A program made the translations under genes and the position numbers. The notes under the pieces were generated by a model, which did not search any database, had not been told where the DNA came from, and saw only the letters and a program-made list of their open reading frames with translations. Shown piece after piece: positions 1-5,939 of a DNA stretch of 6,554 nt. How positions within the stretch are numbered: position 1 is the stretch's first letter; every line of letters starts with the position of its first letter. This DNA is from CAYZJD01 sp964478455. Lineage in GTDB: Bacteria > Acidobacteriota > Terriglobia > Bryobacterales > Bryobacteraceae. The stretch is from assembly GCA_964478455.1 (NCBI GenBank), contig CAYZJD010000276.1, forward strand, positions 1 through 6,554, read 5' to 3'.

Positions 1-56
1 GCCAAGGAGGGTCCGGTTTCTAGACGCGGCCCTAATTGATTGAAAAGCGAGAGGAT

Positions 57-2180
57 ATGCACAAACCGATCAAGTACGCGGAGAAGGCGCTTACCTATGC
101 GGCCAAAGGCGCCTGGGTGGTTTTCGACCGGCTGAACCAGATCAAACCCAATCCGTCGTTCACGCCGACATGGTCCGACAAGCCGCTGCTGAAGTCCTGG
201 CAGAAGGTGAAGCCCCCGCTCGGGTGGCCGCGGGAGACGGATTCCCTCTGCCCCAAGTGCGTCCCTGAGATCCGTAAGGAGATTCTGGACGGCGAAAGGC
301 CGCTCGAGAGCCTGATCAACGGGGAGAAGCCGGGCGAGATCAAGGCCCGGATCATTGAGCGCGACGGGAAGATCCTGATGGTGAAGGACTGCCCCATCCA
401 CGGCCACTTCGAAGACGTGATGGCGATCGACACCGTCTTCTTCCGGCACCTTGAGGAATCCTTCCCCGGCCGCGACATCAGGGCCCACAACGACGAGCGG
501 CTGCACAAGCACGGATCGAGCACGGTCACACACGGGCGCGGAGCGGTGCTGACGATCGATCTGACCAACCGGTGCAACATGATGTGCGACCCGTGCTTCA
601 TGGACGCCAATCAGGTCGGCTTCGTCCACGAGTTGACCTGGGACGAGATCAAGACGCTGCTCGACAACGCGGTCACCATTAAGCCGAAGCGGCAGATGTC
701 GGTGCAGTTCTCGGGCGGCGAGCCGACGCTGTCGCCCTACTTCCTGGACGCGGTTCGCTACGCGCGCAAGGTCGGCTACAACAGCGTGCAGGCGGCGACC
801 AACGGCATCGAGTTCGCCAGGAGCTTCGAATTCTGCAAGCAGGCCGCTGAGGCGGGGCTACGCTACGCCTACCTCCAGTTCGACGGCATCGGCAACGCCG
901 CCAACTCGCACCGCCACGTCGGCAACCTGTTCGACGTGAAGCTGCGGGCGATCGAGAACCTGCACAAAGCCGGCGTGGACATCGTGCCGGTGATCACGAT
1001 CATCAACGGCATCAACAACGAACAGGTGGGGCGGGTGGTGCAGTTCGCGCTCGACAACCCGAAGAAAATCCCGTTCCTCGCTTTCCAGCCGGTGTCGTTC
1101 ACCGGTCGCGACGAGGCGATCAGCGACGAGCGCCGCAAGGCGCAACGCTACACGCTGTCTCACCTGGCCCACGACGTCAAGAACCAGACCGGCATCGGCG
1201 TGCCGGCCCGCGACTGGTTCCCGCTCTCCTTCATCAGCACGTTCTGCGACTGGAGCGACCTAGTGCACGGACCGAGGGCCGAGTGGGGCCAGTTGAGCTG
1301 CGGCTGCCATCCCAACTGCGGCATCGGCATGGCGGTGATGGTGGACAAGATCACCAAGGAAGCGGTGCCCATGACCGCGTTCCTCAACGGCGACCGGTTC
1401 GCCAATGACGTGAAGCGGATCAATGATGCCGCCCGCGGCAAGTGGCTCTCCATCGTTGGCATGGCGCTGGCGCTGGCGCGGAATTACGATCCGTTCAAGA
1501 CGCCGACGCACTTCCGTTTCTCCGACATGCTGAAGAAGCTCGACAAGACCTTCGGCGCCACCGGCAAGAGCTACGGCGACGTGACGGGCACGCGCACCAT
1601 GGCCGACATCGAGCACCGGCGGCAGGATCGCTGGAACGTGCTCATGATCGCCGGCATGTGGTTTCAGGACCTGTTCAACTACGACTTCCGGCGCACGGAG
1701 CAGTGCATCATTCCGTACGCGACGCAGGAAGGGGAGATCAGCTTCTGCGCCTACAACACCGGCATCGGCTGGCGGAACATCGTCGAGAAGATGCACATGA
1801 CGGCGACGCTAACCAAGTGGTACGAGGAGCGTGGCCGTCACGAGATCTTCGCCGGCGGCAAGACGGTGCCGCTGGCGAGCACCGAGCACTCGCTGCTGCT
1901 GCGTGACGAGATCATCACCCGAGAGGAGCAGCACGACCTCGACCGGCTGGGCATCGCCAAGTACGCGCGCGACGAGAAGATCCGGGCGCGGAACGAGAAG
2001 ATGCGCAAGGAGGCCGAGTACGACGCGCGGATGGCGAAGCTGTACCGCGAAGTGGTGCTAAAGGAGAAGCCGGCCGAGCCGCTGGTGCAGATCGGCGCGC
2101 TCAACGGGAACAGCAACGGCCACAACGGCGCCAACGGTGAGCTGCACGAGCCCGAGCGGGAAGAGGTGTTCACGGACTGA
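57..2180 (+). CDS. Divergent Tes-like radical SAM protein lacking the CPxxCGLC motif
   Basis: Radical SAM enzyme of the archaeal tetraether synthase (Tes/MJ0619) superfamily, 707 aa from the ATG at 57. N-terminal rubredoxin-like cysteines are C65-P-K-C68 and C112-P-x-H-G. The radical SAM core has TNR-C173-x3-C177-x2-C180, then QFSGGEPT (about 217-224), ATNG, YLQFDG, FQPVSFTGR and DWFPLSF. Later cysteines are C415, C417 and C421 (CGCHPNCG), C550 and C564 (SFCAYN). The last two groups match conserved cysteines of the second Tes-like protein at 4167-5828. The CPxxCGLC motif that precedes the core in that protein is absent; the equivalent segment is His/charged (HNDERLHKHGSS). A charged, probably helical region (about 615-670) and an Asn/Gly tail (682-694) extend beyond the usual length of about 500-550 aa. 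Start choice: ATG 57 has a purine-rich GAGAGGA very close upstream; an in-frame TTG at 36 would add 7 residues but has no well-placed SD. Substrate is unknown; a lipid chain-coupling or related C-H activation role is inferred. Confidence 0.9.
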   Translation: MHKPIKYAEKALTYAAKGAWVVFDRLNQIKPNPSFTPTWSDKPLLKSWQKVKPPLGWPRETDSLCPKCVPEIRKEILDGERPLESLINGEKPGEIKARIIERDGKILMVKDCPIHGHFEDVMAIDTVFFRHLEESFPGRDIRAHNDERLHKHGSSTVTHGRGAVLTIDLTNRCNMMCDPCFMDANQVGFVHELTWDEIKTLLDNAVTIKPKRQMSVQFSGGEPTLSPYFLDAVRYARKVGYNSVQAATNGIEFARSFEFCKQAAEAGLRYAYLQFDGIGNAANSHRHVGNLFDVKLRAIENLHKAGVDIVPVITIINGINNEQVGRVVQFALDNPKKIPFLAFQPVSFTGRDEAISDERRKAQRYTLSHLAHDVKNQTGIGVPARDWFPLSFISTFCDWSDLVHGPRAEWGQLSCGCHPNCGIGMAVMVDKITKEAVPMTAFLNGDRFANDVKRINDAARGKWLSIVGMALALARNYDPFKTPTHFRFSDMLKKLDKTFGATGKSYGDVTGTRTMADIEHRRQDRWNVLMIAGMWFQDLFNYDFRRTEQCIIPYATQEGEISFCAYNTGIGWRNIVEKMHMTATLTKWYEERGRHEIFAGGKTVPLASTEHSLLLRDEIITREEQHDLDRLGIAKYARDEKIRARNEKMRKEAEYDARMAKLYREVVLKEKPAEPLVQIGALNGNSNGHNGANGELHEPEREEVFTD

Positions 2181-2406
2181 CCGGCTCAGGTATCCCGGTC
2201 TCAAGCAGCCGCCGCACGGCGGTCAGCAGTTCCGGGACATCAAGCTCAACGATTCCGCAGAGCACCGTAGCCTGCACTTGATCGTAAGCGTGAACCAGAA
2301 CGTTCCGGGCATCGATGATGCTGCGCCAGGGTATCTCGGGATGGGCCCTCAAAGCGTCACGGCTTCGGCCAGGACGCGATCCCGAATGTAGGGGTCTATG
2401 GACCAA
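2170..2406 (-). pseudogene. Truncated HepT-like (DUF86) HEPN ribonuclease remnant
   Basis: A 78-codon reading frame whose last 55 or so residues resemble the C-terminal half of HepT/DUF86 HEPN toxins: HPEIPWRSIID, then RNVLVHAY (2284-2307), then a VELDVPELL helix. RNVLVHAY fits the R-x4-H-x-Y catalytic signature of the family. Full-length HepT proteins are roughly 100-140 aa, so the N-terminal half is missing, and no MntA-type nucleotidyltransferase partner is visible. Another minus-strand frame just upstream (about 2350-2400) reads DPYIRDRVLAEAV before a stop, which could be decayed N-terminal sequence joined by a frameshift and deletion. The ATG at 2406 has no convincing SD. The 3' end overlaps the end of the convergent radical SAM gene by 11 bp, and the 5' end lies just past the stop of the PLP gene. 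I read it as a toxin-antitoxin scar; a small expressed protein cannot be excluded. Confidence 0.55.
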
Positions 2407-2421
2407 ATACGGCAGCCGCCC

Positions 2422-3705
2422 TCAGGCGGCACCCCGCCGCGCGTGGTTCAGGATGTCCCGAAGCCGCCGGCCGACGATGAGGTCCTCTCCGTCCTGGAGG
2501 GTGACGGAGACGATCTGGAGTTTGTCCCGGCGCGGCTCGGCGGCGGGCGCTTTCGGACTGCCTTCGCGAACCACCGGCACGAGGCTGGGGTTCTTCGAGG
2601 TCAGGACTTCGATGCGCGGCTCGCCGTCTCGCAGTTGCTGGTCGCACTGGGCCACGGTCAGCCCGAAGCGTTCCTCGTCCCAGTTCACGGTCAAGGTCGG
2701 GTAGCGGTTCCCGCCGGTGGGTATGTGGACCTCCGTGGTGACGCCGGGGACGGTCTCGACGAGCCTGGCGATCCGGTTGATGCGCTTGGTCCATTGGCGG
2801 TCAAGTTTCGAAAGATCTGTCCGGGACCACACCTCGACCGCGGTCAAGACACCGATGATCTCTTCCTTGCCCACCTTCATGGGGCGGCAGACGGCGCCCT
2901 CCCACGGGTTGTAGTTGGCCAGGGCCGCCTCGATGAGGTCCTTGCGCCCGAGCAGCAGGCCGGAGCATTGGGGGCCCATCAAGCCCTTGCCGCCGCTGAA
3001 GCAGTAGAGGTCCACGCCCAGCCTGGCATAGCGGGAAAGGTTCTCGATCGGCGGGATGCCGGCCGCGTCATCGAGCAGCAAGGGCACCCTTGCTCTCTTC
3101 GTCACCACGAGGGCCTTCTCGAGCCGCTCATCGCGCCACGTGGTGTAAACCATGGCCGTGCGGTCATTGATGGCCGCCGGCAGTTCCTCCAGCGAGTACG
3201 CCATCACAAGCTTGCCCCCGGCGAGGCGGATGGCACTGTCGAAGGCAATCCGGCCGCCGAGCATGACGACCTCGTTCTTCAACCCGGTCGTGTCCGGCAG
3301 TTGCCAGACCCTGGCTGGATCGCCGCCGCCGATGCAGGCGGCTGTGGCCGCGGCCATGGCAGCGGCCGCTCCAGCGGTCACCATGCCCGATTCGGCGCCG
3401 GAGAGCTGCGCGAGCCGCTTGCCGACGGCCCGCTGCAATTCATAGATATCGACGAACTGCCGGGAGGCGGCATCCATCGCCTCGCGAACCTCCGGCAGCA
3501 GCAGGGAACCGCTCAGGTAGGTCCAGGTGCCGCGGGCATTGATCAAAGGCCAGACGCCGAGGCGGCGGTAGACGTCCCCCGCAGAACCCTTGCCGGCCGC
3601 CGCCGACAGCTTCTCGCTCAGGCCTCGGGCGGCGATCACACCGTAAACGGGAGCGGCCGCCAGCCACTTGAGCCATGCGCGCCGATGAGCTGAGAACGAG
3701 TCCAT
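2422..3705 (-). CDS. SelA/DgaE-like PLP-dependent enzyme with Tat-type leader
   Basis: A 427-aa fold-type I PLP enzyme of the SelA-like group, which includes selenocysteine synthase and D-glucosaminate-6-phosphate ammonia-lyase (DgaE). Diagnostic segments are INARGTWTYLSGSLL-PEV (about 55-73), VDIYELQRAVGKRLAQLSGAE (85-105), the VTAGAAAAM stretch (109-117), LLLDDAAG (209-216, Asp expected near the PLP pyridine nitrogen) and YCFSGGKGLMGPQCSG (234-249), where K240 is the probable Schiff-base lysine. The N-terminus has R8-R9-A-W-L-K followed by a hydrophobic run to about A26, a Tat-like signal that would allow export of the folded, cofactor-loaded enzyme. The start at 3705 is supported by AGGAGG four bases upstream; an in-frame start at 3789 would add 28 Arg-rich residues and bury the leader. 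True SelA is unlikely: it is cytoplasmic and usually longer. The reaction is probably elimination or lyase chemistry on an amino acid or amino sugar; substrate unknown. Confidence 0.85.
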   Translation of the reverse strand: MDSFSAHRRAWLKWLAAAPVYGVIAARGLSEKLSAAAGKGSAGDVYRRLGVWPLINARGTWTYLSGSLLLPEVREAMDAASRQFVDIYELQRAVGKRLAQLSGAESGMVTAGAAAAMAAATAACIGGGDPARVWQLPDTTGLKNEVVMLGGRIAFDSAIRLAGGKLVMAYSLEELPAAINDRTAMVYTTWRDERLEKALVVTKRARVPLLLDDAAGIPPIENLSRYARLGVDLYCFSGGKGLMGPQCSGLLLGRKDLIEAALANYNPWEGAVCRPMKVGKEEIIGVLTAVEVWSRTDLSKLDRQWTKRINRIARLVETVPGVTTEVHIPTGGNRYPTLTVNWDEERFGLTVAQCDQQLRDGEPRIEVLTSKNPSLVPVVREGSPKAPAAEPRRDKLQIVSVTLQDGEDLIVGRRLRDILNHARRGAA

Positions 3706-3709
3706 GTCT

Positions 3710-3715
3710 CCTCCT
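3710..3715 (-). promoter_or_regulatory. Shine-Dalgarno site fixing the PLP gene start
   Basis: Read on the minus strand this is AGGAGG, inside GAGGAGGAG, with four bases before the ATG at 3705. It is the main reason for preferring the 427-aa product over a longer form starting at 3789. The spacing is a little short but acceptable. Confidence 0.7.
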
Positions 3716-3841
3716 CGAAGGAAAGGCCCTCGATTCACTCTAACCCGATCCCAAGGAAACCGACGGCCGGGGCGAACCGCTCGCGTCAACAGCAGCGGGG
3801 GTGCGGCCCCGGCCGAGTCCGGTGTCGCGCCTGGACTGGAA

Positions 3842-3907
3842 CTACTTGCCCTTTTTCGGGGCTGGCGCCGGTTTTTTCGCCGTCTTCCTGGGCGTCTTGC
3901 AGGCCAT
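3842..3907 (-). CDS. Lysine/proline-rich microprotein (21 aa)
   Basis: A complete 22-codon frame from ATG (3907-3905) to TAG (3844-3842). The product begins MACKTPRKTAKK, continues PAPAPKK and ends GK. Seven of its 21 residues are Lys and one is Arg, the rest mainly Ala, Pro and Thr; it has no acidic residue. Composition resembles the lysine/alanine/proline tails of histone H1-like or other nucleic-acid-binding proteins, but the length is too short to assign a family. The strongest evidence for translation is AGGGAGGT on the minus strand (3913-3920), with GGGAGG six bases from the ATG. It lies 136 bp upstream of the PLP gene on the same strand, so co-transcription is possible; I see no terminator between them. 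No clear -35/-10 pair was found upstream. Function unknown. Confidence 0.5.
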   Translation of the reverse strand: MACKTPRKTAKKPAPAPKKGK

Positions 3908-3913
3908 TGCCTA

Positions 3914-3919
3914 CCTCCC
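3914..3919 (-). promoter_or_regulatory. Strong Shine-Dalgarno site of the microprotein gene
   Basis: The minus strand reads GGGAGG, inside AGGGAGGT, with a six-base spacer to the ATG at 3907. This near-ideal match and spacing distinguishes this tiny frame from the many chance frames in GC-rich sequence. Confidence 0.55.
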
Positions 3920-4000
3920 TTCGGCGAGACAATCTACCATAAATGGGACCAGCGAGTCCTGATTTCCTCCGGGACGCCCTGCGGCGGCGTTTCCACAGGA

Positions 4001-4029
4001 AAATGGGGCAGATCAGGCTGACCCCATTT
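4001..4029. repeat. REP-like imperfect inverted repeat
   Basis: The arms AAATGGGG (4001-4008) and CCCCATTT (4022-4029) are perfect complements. They are extended inward by CAG/CTG (4009-4011 and 4018-4020), with one bulged A at 4021 and a six-base loop ATCAGG. AT-rich outer arms around a GGGG/CCCC stem with a TCAG/CTGA element recall the REP-type palindromes scattered between genes and mobilised by RAYT transposases in many bacteria. Only one copy is in the window, so a dispersed repeat is not shown. No run of T follows on either strand, so a terminator is less likely. Confidence 0.45.
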
Positions 4030-4095
4030 AAGGTCCAAAAGTCTCCAAAGAACCGCCGGTTAGCGCCGTTGGGCGCAATTGCCTAGTATCGTCCG

Positions 4096-4119
4096 GCCCA
4101 GGGGACTATACTCCTGGGC
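4096..4119. promoter_or_regulatory. Dyad enclosing a TATACT -10-like box
   Basis: GCCCAGG (4096-4102) pairs with CCTGGGC (4113-4119), and in RNA the stem can extend by one G-U and one G-C pair around the loop ACTATA. Within it, TATACT (4107-4112) matches five of six bases of the sigma-70 -10 consensus and lies 54 bp before the TTG start of the radical SAM gene at 4167, a plausible leader length. No good -35 hexamer sits 16-18 bp upstream, so the promoter call is tentative. A repressor operator overlapping the -10 box, or a leader hairpin, are both possible. Confidence 0.35.
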
Positions 4120-4152
4120 AAGCCAGTCAGTTTTGGAGAATCGGTCCTGAAA

Positions 4153-4158
4153 AGGAGG
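4153..4158 (+). promoter_or_regulatory. Consensus Shine-Dalgarno setting a TTG start
   Basis: AGGAGG followed by an eight-base spacer to the TTG at 4167. The perfect match and spacing justify the non-ATG start; no ATG occurs in frame until well into the conserved N-terminal domain. Confidence 0.8.
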
Positions 4159-4166
4159 TAACGAAC

Positions 4167-5828
4167 TTGAGCACTGTCGCGTTCGCCCCGACCAAGGCGG
4201 CGAAGTTCGAGATTCTCCAGCCGGAAACGACCCACAGCGGTTCGCCCATCGTCCCCATCCAGAAGGGCCTGCCGAAGATCACCGTGTCCCTCTGTCCGGA
4301 GTGTATCCGCAAGCTCGACGCGCTGATTTTCGAAGACGAGGGCAAGGTCATCATGGAGAAGACCTGCCCGGAGCACGGCCATTTCCGGGACGTGATCTAC
4401 TCCGATGTGAAGCTCTACCTCAAGATGGAGGAATGGACGTTCGGCGACAACCGGGGCTTGACAAACCCGGCCATCCCCGACGCCACCCGGTGCCCGGACC
4501 AGTGCGGGCTATGCTCGATGCACACCAGCCACACGAGCCTGGCCAACGTGGATCTCACTAACCGGTGCAACCTGACCTGCCCGGTCTGCTTCGCCAACGC
4601 CAATGCCGCCGGTTACCTGTACGAGCCGGACATGGCCCAGGTGCGGAAGATGCTCCAGGCGTTGCGGAACGAACGTCCGGTAGCCGGGCGGATCGTGCAA
4701 TTCTCCGGCGGCGAGCCGACCATCCATCCGGATTTCGTCGAGATCGTGCGGATGGCCCGCGAGATGGGCTTCACCCAGTTACAGGTGGCGACCAACGGCC
4801 TGATGTTCACCGATCCGGAGTTCACCCAGAGAGTGGCCGAGGCCGGCATGCACACGCTGTACCTCCAGTTCGACGGCGTGCGGGAGGAGACGTACCGGCG
4901 GACTCGCGGCGAGCCGCTGCTCGACAAGAAGCTGAAGTGCATCGAGAACGTCCGCAAGGCGGGCATGAAGATCTGCTTCGTGCCGACGATCGTGAAGGGG
5001 ATCAACGACGACCAGATCGGCGACATCATCCGGCTGGCGCTCGAACACATCGACACGGTCAGCGCCATCAGCTTCCAGCCGGTGAGCTTCTGCGGGCGCA
5101 TCTCGAAGCGCGAACTGGAGGCGAAGCGGTTCACGCAAGCCGACTTCGCGCACGCAGTGGCGGCGCAGACCGGCTTCGCAAATCCTTACGAGGACTGGTT
5201 CCCGCTCTCCTTCGTGGCGCCCTTCTCGAGGCTGGCCGGAGCGCTGCGCGGCGAGGAGATACCTACGCTGACGCCGCACCCGCACTGCTCGATGGGCACG
5301 TACATGTTCGTGGACCCGCACAAGCGGGCGACGCCGGTAACGCGGTTCGTGGACATCGGCGCGCTGATGCAGGAGTTGGAACTGCTGGCCCGCAAGACAC
5401 AGAAGCAGCGGATCAAGCTGTTCTCGAAGATCGGCGCCTGGAACTCGCTGCGGAAGCACTTCCACGCGGACCGCGCGCCCGAGGGGCTAACCTTCGAGAA
5501 GTTCCTCCAAACGTTACAGGGGCTCACCGACAAGCGGTACGGCCGCGGCGAAGCGGAGAAACAGGGCTTCTCTTACAAGACGCTGATGGTGGCCAGCATG
5601 CACTTCATGGACTCCTACAACTACGACGTGGAGCGCGTGAAGCGGTGCGTGATTCACTACGCCGCGCCGAACGGGCTGCTCTATCCGTTCTGCGCGTACA
5701 ACGCCGGCCCGACGTTCAGGGAGAAGATCGAGAAGAAGTACTCGATGCCGTTCGAGCACCAACCCCGCCTGCTCGAGCTGGTGAAGGTCCAGGGGTCCCA
5801 GAACGGTTCCTCGGCAAGCCACGGCTAG
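4167..5828 (+). CDS. Tes-like radical SAM lipid-coupling enzyme homologue
   Basis: A 553-aa radical SAM protein closely resembling archaeal tetraether synthase Tes (MJ0619, GDGT-MAS), which joins two lipid chain termini by radical sp3-sp3 C-C coupling. Visible motifs: a rubredoxin-like N-terminal region with C43-P-E-C46 and C67-P-E-H-G; C109-PDQ-C113-GL-C116, a likely auxiliary iron-sulfur site; the radical SAM triad C134-x3-C138-x2-C141 in LTNRCNLTCPVCFANA; QFSGGEPT with G181-G182-E183-P184 for SAM binding; ATNG; YLQFDG; FQPVSFCGR (C309); DWFPLSF; PHCSMGTYMFVD (C374); and C494 plus C509 (FCAYN), candidate ligands of a second auxiliary cluster. Length is near that of the archaeal enzymes (about 500 aa) plus a 35-aa N-terminal extension and a short Gly/Ser/Asn tail. 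The TTG start is set by an ideal SD, and a strong terminator follows 30 bp after the stop. In a bacterium the product would plausibly be a membrane-spanning fatty-acid-derived lipid (diabolic or iso-diabolic type); that substrate is inferred. Confidence 0.92.
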   Translation: MSTVAFAPTKAAKFEILQPETTHSGSPIVPIQKGLPKITVSLCPECIRKLDALIFEDEGKVIMEKTCPEHGHFRDVIYSDVKLYLKMEEWTFGDNRGLTNPAIPDATRCPDQCGLCSMHTSHTSLANVDLTNRCNLTCPVCFANANAAGYLYEPDMAQVRKMLQALRNERPVAGRIVQFSGGEPTIHPDFVEIVRMAREMGFTQLQVATNGLMFTDPEFTQRVAEAGMHTLYLQFDGVREETYRRTRGEPLLDKKLKCIENVRKAGMKICFVPTIVKGINDDQIGDIIRLALEHIDTVSAISFQPVSFCGRISKRELEAKRFTQADFAHAVAAQTGFANPYEDWFPLSFVAPFSRLAGALRGEEIPTLTPHPHCSMGTYMFVDPHKRATPVTRFVDIGALMQELELLARKTQKQRIKLFSKIGAWNSLRKHFHADRAPEGLTFEKFLQTLQGLTDKRYGRGEAEKQGFSYKTLMVASMHFMDSYNYDVERVKRCVIHYAAPNGLLYPFCAYNAGPTFREKIEKKYSMPFEHQPRLLELVKVQGSQNGSSASHG

Positions 5829-5857
5829 CTCGCGGGAAAGCAAGTTGGGAGGCTTGC

Positions 5858-5889
5858 GCGCCGGACGTTCCGTCCGGCGCTTTCTTTTT
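5858..5889 (+). terminator. Strong intrinsic terminator
   Basis: A perfect 10-bp GC-rich stem, GCGCCGGACG (5858-5867) with CGTCCGGCGC (5871-5880), a three-base TTC loop, and the T-rich tract TTTCTTTTT (5881-5889). It begins 30 bp after the stop of the Tes-like gene and ends 50 bp before the arabinofuranosidase start, so the two genes are probably separate transcription units. Confidence 0.9.
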
Positions 5890-5939
5890 CGGCGCCGGGG
5901 GCCGGGGCGCTTTGCGCGGCCACGATGTATCCTCTCGTT

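Noticed and set aside
1..43. Possible 3' end of an upstream gene: one frame reads RVRFLDAALID then TGA at 41-43, another reads 12 codons to TGA at 37-39.
   Set aside because: Too short to choose between frames or recognise a family, so not listed as a feature.
2208..2223. Hairpin GCCGCC/GGCGGT after the first radical SAM gene.
   Set aside because: No T-tract follows, and the sequence is explained by Arg/Ala codons of the HEPN remnant on the other strand.
2415..2430. Hairpin GCCGCC-CTCA-GGCGGC at the stop codon of the PLP gene, with the stop in the loop.
   Set aside because: On the minus strand only a weak T-rich stretch (TATTTGG) follows, so a terminator is not convincing; no better one was found for this gene.
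2398..3693. Long plus-strand open frame (431 codons) opposite the PLP gene.
   Set aside because: Antisense shadow in GC-rich DNA: no recognisable domain, no SD, while the minus strand encodes a clear SelA-like enzyme.
3737..3742. TAGAGT on the minus strand, a possible -10 box about 30 bp before the PLP gene.
   Set aside because: No matching -35 at 16-18 bp; four- or five-base matches of this kind are expected by chance.
3704..4021. Plus-strand open frame of 105 codons in the intergenic stretch.
   Set aside because: No SD, low-complexity Arg/Gly translation, and it overlaps the better supported minus-strand microprotein gene and the repeat.
4063..4076. Small GCGCC/GGCGC hairpin before the Tes-like gene.
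   Set aside because: A five-base GC stem is common in DNA of this composition, and nothing around it suggests a function.
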